Of a stretch of DNA of 64,000 nt, positions 34,264 to 42,934 are shown piece after piece. Positions within the stretch are counted from its first letter, which is position 1; each line of letters starts with the position of its first letter. The notes beneath the pieces are model-generated. The model searched no databases, had not been told where the DNA came from, and saw only the letters and a program-made list of their open reading frames with translations. The position numbers and the translations under genes are program-made. Location: contig NZ_VOLO01000004.1 in assembly GCF_007954365.1 (NCBI RefSeq), positions 62,001 through 126,000 of the forward strand. The letters are read 5' to 3'. This stretch comes from Frigoribacterium sp. ACAM 257. Its GTDB lineage: Bacteria; Actinomycetota; Actinomycetes; Actinomycetales; Microbacteriaceae.

Positions 34264-37200
34264 TCAGCAGCGAGCTGCGGGGTAGGCCACGGTGACCGGT
34301 GTGCTCACGCCGCCGGTGACCGCCGTCCCTACGAGTGTCCCCGCGGTGATCGCGACCGCCCGCGTCGTGATCACGAGTGAGGCTGTCTTCTGCGCACCGA
34401 CGCTCTGCGTCCGCTCGCCCCAGGGGGTCGCCCAGGTGACGACCGCGGCCGCTCCGGAGTTCTTGGTCACGATCGTGACGACGGCCTTCCCCGCGATGCA
34501 CCTCGTCGTGGCCGCGGAGGTCACGGCCGAGGCCGTGGCGCGGACGACCACCGTGGCCGTGACGGTCCGATTGCTCGGAGCCACCTCCTGGTCCTTCGTC
34601 AACGACAGGTCGAGTGTGCCGTTGGCGCGGACGTTGACGCCCTTGAACCAGGTGTTCCGATCGGAGTCGAAGAGGCCGCCGGCGTTCTGAGGGTCCGTCA
34701 CCAGGTGCGGATCTTCGTACGGACGGGCATGGTACGCGAGGACGAGATTGCCCGATTCGTCCTTGGCGAACGAGTTGTGCCCCGTGCCGGCCTGCTGCCT
34801 CGTGTAGTAGCGGGTCTCGTCCGCCCCGAGACGGCCCGTCGAGGTGTCGTTGGTGTCCAGCACGGGGAAGCTGGTCTGCCTCCAGCTCGCCGGATCTTGG
34901 AGATCTGCGTCGGCAGTCGTCGTCAGGAGGCCCAAGCTGTAGTACTTGTCGACCGTGCCGCCGGAGTAGGTGATCGAGATGGCATCTCCTTGCTGCACCA
35001 TGAACGGGGCCTCGACGACCCCCTGGTCGCTTCCCTCGGACGTGTCGCTGGGCGTCGGAGACCGCTTGCCGAACTCCCACGGCTGGGACTCGCCGTAGAC
35101 GCGCCGGAGTTCGCCGTCGACGAGCGGGACGGTGCCCTTCGGCCCCGCCACGGCCTTCCCCACGAGGATCTGGCCGCCGGCGGGCATGATCCAGTAGCCC
35201 TGCTGCTCGCCTGCCTCCGTTCGCTCGAAGTAGCTGACGTCGAATGCGGCGCCGTCGAGGACGACGGGCTCGCCCCACTTCGTCTGGTCCAGGAATCCGC
35301 CCGCCGCGATGGACGCGTCCGTGCCCGTGTACGGGATCAGGACGGTGTTGTCGCACCACCCGCCGACGGGTGCGTAGCCCTTGTTCATGCCTGCGACGAT
35401 CCACCACGTGCCGTTGATCTTGTGGAACTCCTGCGCCCAGATGTAGCCGCCCCAGCCGTAGAAGGTGTTCGGGTACTGCGCTTCCTTGCCGGGCGTGCCC
35501 TGGTCGGGGTCGATGACGATCTGCTCCGGGGCGTCCCGGAGCCCCGCGAGCGTCTTCGCTCGCTTGAGGCCGATCTTGCGGTAGCTCGAGCTCTCCTCGA
35601 TCGGCCCCAGGGAGGGCTGTCCGTAGTGCGACCCGGTGAGGTAGTAGTATCCGTCGTCGGGGTTCAGGAACACGTACGGATCGGCGCGCGCATCGCTGAC
35701 CATCTCCTCGGGATCCTGCTGGAGCGTCCCCGAGACCTGGTAGCTGCCCGGCTTGGTGGTGTCCACGCCGGTGAGGTCGTCCTGCCAGTCGACGTTGAGG
35801 CTCTTCCTCGACCCGTCGTTGTAGGTCAGGGCCGCCTGCTTCGGCAGAGCGGCAGCGACACCCTCGGCGCCGGCACCCTGGGCGACGGAGGCGTCGATCG
35901 TCTCGACGCCCGTGTTCCGGAGGTCGACGTAGTTCTTGTAGAAGGCGTCGAACTCCGTCGTGGACAGCAGGGAGTCGCTCGCCTGGCTCTGTGTGGCCCA
36001 CGACGGGAGCCCTGCTCCCTGCACGCCGAGTACTCGGACGTCCGCTTCGGACGTGACTCCGAGCGGGGTGCTCGTGGTCAGATCTGCGAGGATCGTCACG
36101 CGACCTCTGCCGGTGAGCAGGTCCGTCCAGAAGACCTTGTACTTCTGGGAGGCAGGGTCGAACACGATGCGAGGGTCGGTCACGACAGATCCGGGGGCGA
36201 TCTTCACGGACCGCTGCTGCGCGAACGTGCGCCCCTCAGGCGAGTTCCACACGTAGACGGAATCGGTCGCGTTGTTCTGGGACGACACGGCACCGAGAGC
36301 CCCGTCGGCGAGGCGGAAGAGGCTCGGTGATCCCACCTGGGCGTTCGGCCTGGAAGCCTGGTCGCCGTCGTTGCCCACGTACAAGATCGCCTGTGAGCGG
36401 TTCAACGGCTCCCAGCTGCTGCTGCCGGTCGGCAGAGCCGCGGCGTACACCGCGTCGGCACGACGGTCGTCGTTGTAGGCCAAGGGATCGTCCTTCGTCC
36501 CCCCGGTGGTCGTCACCGTCTTGACGTAGGTGGCGATGCGCCCGCCAGGAGCCGCGATGCGGCTGTCCCAGCGGAAGCTCTGGGCGGTGCCCTCGACGGC
36601 GGCCGTGAGCGTCACGGCCACCGCTGCCGAGCCGAGACCGGCGGTGTCGATGGTCCCGTTCGGCCGCACCCTGCTCGCGCCGGCGCCGGTGGCAGTCCAC
36701 GTGACCGGCTTGCCGAGGACCTGCGACGGCAGATCCCCGAGCACCGTGGACGGGACTGCCAGGGCGGCACCCACGTCGGACGGCAAGGCGGCGGCCTCTG
36801 CACCGAGTTCCGCACCGGACAGCGCCCGGTCGTAGATGCGCAGGTTGTCGATCAGGCCGGAGAAGTACTCGCCTGAGCCCCAGTTGGCCTTGCCCACCTG
36901 CAGGACTCCGCCGGATGATCCGAGGATCTGGCTCAGAGGGATCCCGGAACCGTTGACGGCGACGGGCTTCTTGTCGACGAAGAGCCGCGTCGTCGTGTCG
37001 GTGACGACCAGGTCGACGTGCTTCCACTCCGCGTTCGGCGTGGTCGCCTCCAGGTTGCCGGCGGAGTTGCGTGCGGCGGCGTTGTCGTAGCGCTCGACGG
37101 TGATGCCGGTCGTCCGATCGAGCACTCCGAGATAGTGTTCCTGGGCGTACTCCTGGCGAGTGGCGGACCGAGCGGCGAAGACGGTCCAGCCGGCGTTCGC

Positions 37201-37587
37201 CGACGAGTCCGGCTTGCTGTCGTAGGAGATCGTGACGCTCTGCCGGCCCGCGAGGAGCGCTTTTCCGTCAGTGTCGGTCAGGTTCAGCCACGACCTGTCG
37301 GAGAGTCGCGCTGCCGTCCCCTGCCCCGACTTGCCGGGGGCCAGGTTCGCGACGCCCTCGACCGCGGCACGGGTCGTACGGTCGACGAACGCACCGTCGA
37401 CCGGAGCCGAATCGAAACTGAGGTCAGCGAGGAGGCTCTGCTCCGGGGAAGCCACTGCCTCCCCCGCCGATGCCGATGCCGCCGGGACCGAGCAGGAGAG
37501 CAGCAGCGCCACAGTCGCGACGGCAGCCGTGACGGGAAGGCGCGAGGATGACGACAGTGAGCCTGTCGGGCGGGGGGACGTCGACAT
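34264..37587 (-). CDS. Large secreted multidomain GH43 glycosidase with N-terminal LamG
   Basis: A 1107-residue exported protein with a signal peptide (~1-41) and a LamG-like domain (~50-265, GLIDNLRIYDRALSGAEL). An Ig-like segment precedes a first propeller-like region (~355-560, IATYVKTVTTTGGT). A short Ig-like piece (WQDDLTGVDTTKPGSYQV) precedes a GH43 domain with ARADPYVFLN (base Asp), AAFDVSYFE (second Asp) and VVEAPFMV (acid Glu). It ends with the Cys-bounded domain (TTRCIAGK ... AARC as the final residue). The domain order is the same as in the 27046-30615 protein, so they are diverged paralogues. It has its own operator at 37713. Confidence 0.87.
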   Translation of the reverse strand: MSTSPRPTGSLSSSSRLPVTAAVATVALLLSCSVPAASASAGEAVASPEQSLLADLSFDSAPVDGAFVDRTTRAAVEGVANLAPGKSGQGTAARLSDRSWLNLTDTDGKALLAGRQSVTISYDSKPDSSANAGWTVFAARSATRQEYAQEHYLGVLDRTTGITVERYDNAAARNSAGNLEATTPNAEWKHVDLVVTDTTTRLFVDKKPVAVNGSGIPLSQILGSSGGVLQVGKANWGSGEYFSGLIDNLRIYDRALSGAELGAEAAALPSDVGAALAVPSTVLGDLPSQVLGKPVTWTATGAGASRVRPNGTIDTAGLGSAAVAVTLTAAVEGTAQSFRWDSRIAAPGGRIATYVKTVTTTGGTKDDPLAYNDDRRADAVYAAALPTGSSSWEPLNRSQAILYVGNDGDQASRPNAQVGSPSLFRLADGALGAVSSQNNATDSVYVWNSPEGRTFAQQRSVKIAPGSVVTDPRIVFDPASQKYKVFWTDLLTGRGRVTILADLTTSTPLGVTSEADVRVLGVQGAGLPSWATQSQASDSLLSTTEFDAFYKNYVDLRNTGVETIDASVAQGAGAEGVAAALPKQAALTYNDGSRKSLNVDWQDDLTGVDTTKPGSYQVSGTLQQDPEEMVSDARADPYVFLNPDDGYYYLTGSHYGQPSLGPIEESSSYRKIGLKRAKTLAGLRDAPEQIVIDPDQGTPGKEAQYPNTFYGWGGYIWAQEFHKINGTWWIVAGMNKGYAPVGGWCDNTVLIPYTGTDASIAAGGFLDQTKWGEPVVLDGAAFDVSYFERTEAGEQQGYWIMPAGGQILVGKAVAGPKGTVPLVDGELRRVYGESQPWEFGKRSPTPSDTSEGSDQGVVEAPFMVQQGDAISITYSGGTVDKYYSLGLLTTTADADLQDPASWRQTSFPVLDTNDTSTGRLGADETRYYTRQQAGTGHNSFAKDESGNLVLAYHARPYEDPHLVTDPQNAGGLFDSDRNTWFKGVNVRANGTLDLSLTKDQEVAPSNRTVTATVVVRATASAVTSAATTRCIAGKAVVTIVTKNSGAAAVVTWATPWGERTQSVGAQKTASLVITTRAVAITAGTLVGTAVTGGVSTPVTVAYPAARC

Positions 37588-37712
37588 TGACGGTTCCTCT
37601 CAGGATTCGCCTCTGAATCCGATGCGGATGGAACGGAAGTGACAGCGCGAATGCGCCACACGAGCCGACCTGGGGGTTGAGGCCAGGTGGACAAGCTGAA
37701 CCTAATGCAGAT

Positions 37713-37726
37713 TGTTCACGGTAACA
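37713..37726. promoter_or_regulatory. LacI-type operator for the 34264-37587 gene
   Basis: TGTTCACGGTAACA, the exact complement of the operators at 21018 and 34107. It lies 126 bases before the start codon and, on the minus strand, overlaps TTGTTA of a promoter-like pair (17-base spacer, TAGGTT). Confidence 0.75.
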
Positions 37727-37740
37727 AGAACAGGGTCGGA

Positions 37741-37893
37741 ACAGGCGGGGCCTGTCCCGAAGGATGCGAGCCATGAGGGTCTGGTCACGACGAACGGCTG
37801 CGCTGCACTCCGATCTGGAGCGCGACGCAGCCGTTCGGGGGGTGAGACTGCGCTGCACCCCGATCCTGATCCCGTGTGCAGCGCAGCCGTTCG
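37741..37893. terminator. Multi-hairpin terminator region after the permease operon
   Basis: ACAGGC/GCCTGT forms a small hairpin at 37741-37755. CGAACGGCTGCGCTGCA (37791-37807) can pair fully with 37877-37893, or by its first 12 bases with 37826-37837, giving mutually exclusive hairpins. It follows the transporter operon end at 37935 on the minus strand and precedes the next leftward promoter. Confidence 0.6.
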
Positions 37894-37934
37894 TGGAGAG
37901 TGCGGGCAGACGATGCCCGACTCAGGGTGCCGAC

Positions 37935-38993
37935 TCAGGTCTGCCGACGTCTCGCCATCACAGCGCGCTGCAGGAGCACGAAGACCAGGAGGATCCCACC
38001 GGTGATGATGGTGGTCGCCTCGGGCGGGATGCCTCCGTCTCGCGTGATGAGCACGTTCATCAGTCCGAGCACGAGTGCCCCCACGACGGACCCGAGCACG
38101 AAGCCGACGCCTCCCGTGAGGAGGGTGCCGCCGATCACCGTCGCGGCGATCGAGTCGAGCTCCCAGCCGATGCCCGTGATGTTCTGCGCGCTCCCGAGTC
38201 TGGCCGTGTAGATGACCGAGGCGAGCCCGGCGAGCGAACCGCTGATGATGTAGACCGCGAGCTTGGTGCGGCGGACGGGGAGCCCCATGAGGGCGGCCGA
38301 CTGCTCGGATCCGCCTATCGCGTACACGGTGCGGCCGAGGCGTGTGCGGTGCAGCACGAAGAACGCGACGGCCACCACGACCAGCGCGATGAGCACGCCC
38401 GGCGTCGTGACGATGTCGTTCACCTTCGGGCCGTCGACCACCTTCATGTTCGTGGCGAGCGACCGGATGGGCGACTCGTCGCCGAGGCGCTCGGGCACCG
38501 TGCTGAGGATGGAGGCGAGGCCGCGGCCGAGGAACATCATCGCGAGCGTCGCGATGAACGGCTGCACGTCGAAGAACTGGATCAGCACGCCGGACACGAC
38601 GCCGGATGCCGTGCCGATGAGGATCATGAGCACCATCACTGCCCACGGGTTCCAGCCGGCGTTGGCGAGCAGCACGCCTGCGACGCTGCTGACGGCGACG
38701 ATCGCGCCGACGGAGAGGTCGATCCCGCCCGTCAGGATCACGAACGTCAGCCCCACGGCCAGGACGATCACATGTGCGTTGTTGATGAGGAGGTTCGACA
38801 AGGTCGCGGCCTGCACGATGCGGCCGTAGGCGATCTCACCGTAGGCCAGCATCGCGATCAGGATCACCAGGGCGGCGACGGTCGGCAGGGAGTCGAGCCG
38901 GAGTCGCATGCGGCGCCGCGGCTCCAGGGGCCCGCTGCCGGGACCAGGTGCCGGCGTCGGGGTGAGGGGCGGGCGGATCGTGGTGGCGCTCAT
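37935..38993 (-). CDS. Sugar ABC transporter permease, YjfF-like
   Basis: A 352-residue inner-membrane protein of the BPD_transp_2 (RbsC-like) family with about ten helices after a Pro-rich N-terminus. TFVILTGGIDLSVGAI and TGGVGFVLGSVVGALVLGLM are the typical conserved stretches. The ATG at 38993 overlaps the previous permease stop by four bases. Having two different permeases after one ATPase is characteristic of YtfQRT-YjfF (galactofuranose) and AraUVWZ (arabinose) systems. It is the last gene of the operon. Confidence 0.92.
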   Translation of the reverse strand: MSATTIRPPLTPTPAPGPGSGPLEPRRRMRLRLDSLPTVAALVILIAMLAYGEIAYGRIVQAATLSNLLINNAHVIVLAVGLTFVILTGGIDLSVGAIVAVSSVAGVLLANAGWNPWAVMVLMILIGTASGVVSGVLIQFFDVQPFIATLAMMFLGRGLASILSTVPERLGDESPIRSLATNMKVVDGPKVNDIVTTPGVLIALVVVAVAFFVLHRTRLGRTVYAIGGSEQSAALMGLPVRRTKLAVYIISGSLAGLASVIYTARLGSAQNITGIGWELDSIAATVIGGTLLTGGVGFVLGSVVGALVLGLMNVLITRDGGIPPEATTIITGGILLVFVLLQRAVMARRRQT

Positions 38994-40081
38994 GCGGACA
39001 CGGCCTCCTTCTCGGTGGGCACGGGGGTGGGCACCGGACGTCGGCGCCTCGTGAACAGGGCGCGGACGCGCCGGGACTGCAGGAGCACGATCGCGACGAT
39101 GACGATCGCCTTGAATGCGGGCGTGGCCGAGGACGAGACGCCCAAGAACACGACGGTCTTGTCGAGCGTGGCGATCAACAACGCTCCGACGGCAGCTCCG
39201 AGCAGGTGGAATTTTCCGCCTGCCAGGGACGTGCCCCCGATCACGACAGCCAAGATGGCGTCGAGCTCGAGCTGGTAGCCGGTGCGGGAGACGTCGACCG
39301 TCATGACGCTCGACGTGGCGAAGATGCCAGCCACGCCGGCGAGCAGGCCGCTGCCGATGTAGGCGGTGAACAGGAGCGCCCGTCGGTCGAGTCCCGCGAG
39401 GCGGGCGGCCTTCGGGTCCATCCCGATCGCCTCGATCATGAGGCCCAGGGCGCTGCGCCGCACGAGCGCAGCGACGCCGAGCGTGATCAGGACCGCGAGG
39501 AGGAACACGACCGGCAACCCCACGAGGTAGCCGTTGGCGACCCAGCGGAACGGCTCGTTGGAAGCGGCGGTGTTCTGGCCGCCCGTGATGACCTTCGCCA
39601 GGCCGCGGCCGGCGAGCATGATCACCAGCGTGCTGATGAACGGCTGCAGCCCCACGACCGAGACGAGCATGCCGTTGACCGCGCCGAGGATGCCGGCGAT
39701 CAGGAGAGCCAGGCCCATCGCCGCGAGCGCGACGCCGAGGGAGTCGGAGCCGGCTGCCTTCAGGAACTCCATCGAGACTGCACCCGCCACGACCATGATC
39801 GAGCCGACGCTGAGGTCGATGCCGCCGGTGGCGACCACGAGGCACATGCCGACCGCGATCATGAGCACAGGGGCGGCTGCGCGGAGGATGTCGATGAGGT
39901 TGCCCACGAGGTTGCCGGTGTCCGGGTTGACGGACAGAGCGAGGTAGCCGGGGTCCTTGGCCACGTTGATCGCCAGCAGCAGGACGATCGCGACCGTGCC
40001 CCAGACCCAGGGCCGGTGCAGCACGTCGCCGAGGCCGTGCAGGCCCAGGCGCCTGGTCACGGGGATTGTCGGGTCACTCAT
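38990..40081 (-). CDS. Sugar ABC transporter permease, YtfT-like
   Basis: A 363-residue RbsC-family membrane permease. Conserved MCLVVATGGIDLSVGSIM and GGTSLAGGKFHLLGAAVGAL segments mark the family. Its ATG overlaps the ATPase stop by four bases (ATGA) and its stop overlaps the second permease start in the same way, indicating translational coupling. It forms a heterodimeric channel with the next gene product (inference from YtfT/YjfF). The likely substrate is a furanose-form or open-access pentose/hexose such as arabinose. Confidence 0.92.
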   Translation of the reverse strand: MSDPTIPVTRRLGLHGLGDVLHRPWVWGTVAIVLLLAINVAKDPGYLALSVNPDTGNLVGNLIDILRAAAPVLMIAVGMCLVVATGGIDLSVGSIMVVAGAVSMEFLKAAGSDSLGVALAAMGLALLIAGILGAVNGMLVSVVGLQPFISTLVIMLAGRGLAKVITGGQNTAASNEPFRWVANGYLVGLPVVFLLAVLITLGVAALVRRSALGLMIEAIGMDPKAARLAGLDRRALLFTAYIGSGLLAGVAGIFATSSVMTVDVSRTGYQLELDAILAVVIGGTSLAGGKFHLLGAAVGALLIATLDKTVVFLGVSSSATPAFKAIVIVAIVLLQSRRVRALFTRRRRPVPTPVPTEKEAVSA

Positions 40082-41652
40082 CGGGCTGCCTCCTCAGGCG
40101 TGGTGTGGGGGACGGTCTCGAGAGGGACCTCGGAGACGCCCTCTTCAGCGATGGCGGCGACGATGGACTCGGCAGTCACGTCCGGTCCGGCCTCGAGCTC
40201 CGCGATCTTGCGGTGGTCCTTCAGGACGACGATCCTGTCGCTGAGCCGCACCACCTCCTCGAGTTCGGAGGAGATGAACACGACGGCGACACCCGTGTCG
40301 GCGAGCGCCGCGACCTGCTCCTGGATCTCGGCCTTGGCGCCCACGTCGATGCCGCGGGTGGGCTCGTCGAGGATCAGCAGCTCCGGCTCGGTCGCGAGCC
40401 ACCTGCCGAGCAGCACCTTCTGCTGGTTGCCGCCGGACAGGTTCCGGATGGGCCGATCAGGATCGGCCGGTCTGACGTTGAGCTCGGTGAGGTACTTCTT
40501 GACGACCCGGTCCTTCTCCTTCGCGGAGAGCGGCCGGGCCCAGCCGCGCTTCGCCTGGACGGCGAGCACCAGGTTCTCACGGACGCTGAGGTCACGGATG
40601 ATGCCCTCGTCACGGCGGTTCTCGCTCGAGAACGCGATGCGGTGCTTGAGAGCCTTCGCGGGAGAGGAGATGGCGACGGGGACGCCGTCCATGGTCACGG
40701 TTCCCGTGTCGGGTCGGTCGACGCCGTAGAGGAGGCGAGCGAGCTCGGTGCGGCCGGAGCCGAGGAGCCCTGCAAGGCCGACGACCTCGCCGCGACGGAG
40801 TGCCACGTCGGTGGCGTCGAGCGAGCCCTTCCGGCCGATACCTGTCGCTCGGTAGACGGGCTCACCCTCGGCGACCTGTCGGCTGGCCCGCTCACGGTCG
40901 AGGGAGCGGAGGCTCTGCAGGTCCTTCCCGATCATCTCGGCGATGAGCCCGGCCCGGTCGATGTCGCGGGTGAGGTGCTCCCCGACGAGCTTGCCGTTCC
41001 GGAGCACGGTGAGCCTGTCGCTGATGGCGAAGACCTGGTCGAGGAAGTGGGAGACGAAGAGGATGGCGACTCCTTCGTCACGAAGCCGCCGCATCACTCG
41101 GAAGAGCCCCTCGACCTCGTCGGCGTCGAGGCTGGAGGTCGGTTCGTCGAGGATCAGCACCTTGGCGTCGACGACCGTGGCACGACTGATCGCGACGAGC
41201 TGCTGGAGCGCGAGGCTGAGGGAGGAGAGCGGGGTGCGGGGGTCGAGGTGACCAAGACCCACACGGGCGAGGACGTCGGAGGCGGCAGCGTGCGTCCCCT
41301 TCCAGTCGATCCCGAACCGGCCGCGCCGCTCGTGGCCGAGCATGACGTTCTCGCCGATGGTGAGGTTGGCGCAGAGGTTGACCTCTTGATAGACCGTGGA
41401 GATCCCGGCGGCCTGCGCATCGGCGGTGCCGGAGAGCCGGCGCTCGGCGCCGTCGACGACGACGCGGCCGGAGTCGATGCCGTAGACGCCCGTGAGCGCC
41501 TTGATCAGCGTCGACTTGCCGGCGCCGTTCTCGCCCATGAGCGTGTGGACCTCGCCGGGGAAGAGACGGAGGTCGACCCCGTCGAGCGCTTTGACCCCGG
41601 GGAAGGCGATGGTGATGGCTTGCATCTCCACGATCGGACTGGATGCCTGCAT
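40078..41652 (-). CDS. Sugar ABC transporter ATPase, YtfR/AraV-like
   Basis: A 524-residue tandem ATPase with AAGGAG eight bases before ATG 41652. The N-terminal half has GENGAGKST, YQEVNL and LILDEPTSSLD; the C-terminal half has GLLGSGRTEL, LSGGNQQK and LILDEPTRGID. It energises the two permeases encoded by the next two overlapping genes, with the lipoprotein at 41770 delivering substrate. It is the only one of the island's three RbsA-type ATPases with cognate permeases beside it. Confidence 0.93.
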   Translation of the reverse strand: MQASSPIVEMQAITIAFPGVKALDGVDLRLFPGEVHTLMGENGAGKSTLIKALTGVYGIDSGRVVVDGAERRLSGTADAQAAGISTVYQEVNLCANLTIGENVMLGHERRGRFGIDWKGTHAAASDVLARVGLGHLDPRTPLSSLSLALQQLVAISRATVVDAKVLILDEPTSSLDADEVEGLFRVMRRLRDEGVAILFVSHFLDQVFAISDRLTVLRNGKLVGEHLTRDIDRAGLIAEMIGKDLQSLRSLDRERASRQVAEGEPVYRATGIGRKGSLDATDVALRRGEVVGLAGLLGSGRTELARLLYGVDRPDTGTVTMDGVPVAISSPAKALKHRIAFSSENRRDEGIIRDLSVRENLVLAVQAKRGWARPLSAKEKDRVVKKYLTELNVRPADPDRPIRNLSGGNQQKVLLGRWLATEPELLILDEPTRGIDVGAKAEIQEQVAALADTGVAVVFISSELEEVVRLSDRIVVLKDHRKIAELEAGPDVTAESIVAAIAEEGVSEVPLETVPHTTPEEAAR

Positions 41653-41769
41653 GGCGTGTGCTCCTTGTCTGCCGACTCCCCCGCCCGCTGCCGTGGCAGC
41701 GGACGGGGGTGGCGGGGGCGGCGAGGCGGTCAGGTCCGCCTCGCCGCCGGGTGTGGCCGTGCGGACGGG

Positions 41770-42753
41770 TCAGAACTTCCGGTCGGGCAGTGCCGTGGCG
41801 GCCGCCTCGGGCGAGTCGAACGTGGCCGACTGGACGACGATCGAGGACTCGACGGTGTCGCCGTCGAGCAGCTTCTGTACCGCCTCGAGGGCCGTGTCGC
41901 CGAACAGCGGGTTGTACTCGGCGACGAAGCTGAGCTTGCCGTCGGCCAGCGCCTCGAGCGCGCTCTTCGTTCCGTCGATCGTGGCGATCTTGACGTCCAC
42001 GCCGGGCGTGAGTCCCGCCTCCTCGACAGCCTGGACGGCTCCGAGGCCCATCTCGTCGTTCTGCGCGAAGACGAGCTGCACGTCGTTGCCGTTCGACTTC
42101 AGCACGGTCTCGAAGACGCTCTTGGCCTCCTCGGTCGACCAGTTGGCGGTCTGCGCGCCGATCTTCGTGAACGAGCTCTCGGCGCCGATCACCTCGTCCC
42201 AGCCCTCGTTGCGCTCGTTCACGACCGAGACGCCGGCAGGGCCCTCGAGCGTGAAGTACTTGCCGCCCTCGGGGAGAGCGGTCTTGGCCCACTCGGCGAC
42301 CGACTCGCTGACGGCGATGTTGTCGGGGGCGATCCGAGTCGCGTAGAGCGAGGTGTCGTCGGGCTCGATGCCGCGGTCGATGAGGACCACGGGGATCTCG
42401 GCCTCCTTCGCCCTCTCGAGCGAGTCCTCCCAGCCGGAGCCCTCGGTGGCCGAGAGCAGGATCACGTCGACGCCCTCGTCCACGAACGACGTGAAGGCGT
42501 CGATCTGCGACTTCTGGTCGTTGTTGGTGGCAGGGGCGTACTTGAGGTCGAACCCGGCCTCCTTCGTGAAGGTGTCCTGGATGTTCGACTCGTTGGCCTG
42601 ACGCCAGGCGCCCTCGGGGCCGACCGCGACGAAGCCGATCGTGGCCAGATCGTCACCGCCGTCGGTCGAACCGGTGCCGGAGCTGCAGGCCGCCAGGCTG
42701 AGGGCGATGGCCCCTACGGCGGCGATTGTGGCGATGCGCCTCTTCGTGGACAT
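41770..42753 (-). CDS. Sugar-binding lipoprotein of the ABC transporter, YtfQ-like
   Basis: A 327-residue periplasmic-binding-type lipoprotein. ATG 42753 follows AAGGAGG. The lipobox LSLAACSS gives a lipidated Cys near residue 22. The mature part has the type I sugar-binding fold with FVAVGPEGAWRQANE, DVILLSATEGSGWED, VLIDRGI and FAQNDEMGLGAVQAVEEAG, close to YtfQ/AraU proteins that bind galactofuranose or arabinose. It is the first gene of the four-gene transport operon, 117 bases before the ATPase gene, with its operator 97 bases upstream of the start. Confidence 0.93.
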   Translation of the reverse strand: MSTKRRIATIAAVGAIALSLAACSSGTGSTDGGDDLATIGFVAVGPEGAWRQANESNIQDTFTKEAGFDLKYAPATNNDQKSQIDAFTSFVDEGVDVILLSATEGSGWEDSLERAKEAEIPVVLIDRGIEPDDTSLYATRIAPDNIAVSESVAEWAKTALPEGGKYFTLEGPAGVSVVNERNEGWDEVIGAESSFTKIGAQTANWSTEEAKSVFETVLKSNGNDVQLVFAQNDEMGLGAVQAVEEAGLTPGVDVKIATIDGTKSALEALADGKLSFVAEYNPLFGDTALEAVQKLLDGDTVESSIVVQSATFDSPEAAATALPDRKF

Positions 42754-42849
42754 GGATCTCCTCCTTGAGATGACCGGACGTCTGCGTCCGGTCGTGGCCA
42801 TGGGGGCCGGTCGTGCTGCGTGGGCTCGGGTGCTTCCGCTTGTCGGGAA

Positions 42850-42863
42850 TGTTACCGGTAACA
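42850..42863. promoter_or_regulatory. Fully palindromic LacI-type operator of the transport operon
   Basis: TGTTACCGGTAACA, a perfect 14-base palindrome and the symmetrical version of the three other operators. On the minus strand it covers the -10-like TAACAT of a promoter whose TTGTCA lies 18 bases upstream. Confidence 0.8.
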
Positions 42864-42934
42864 GTCTTCCGATGACAAGAGCTGCCGGGAACATTCGTCA
42901 GCGGGTGGACAGCGGCGCGTCAGGCCCGCCGTCG

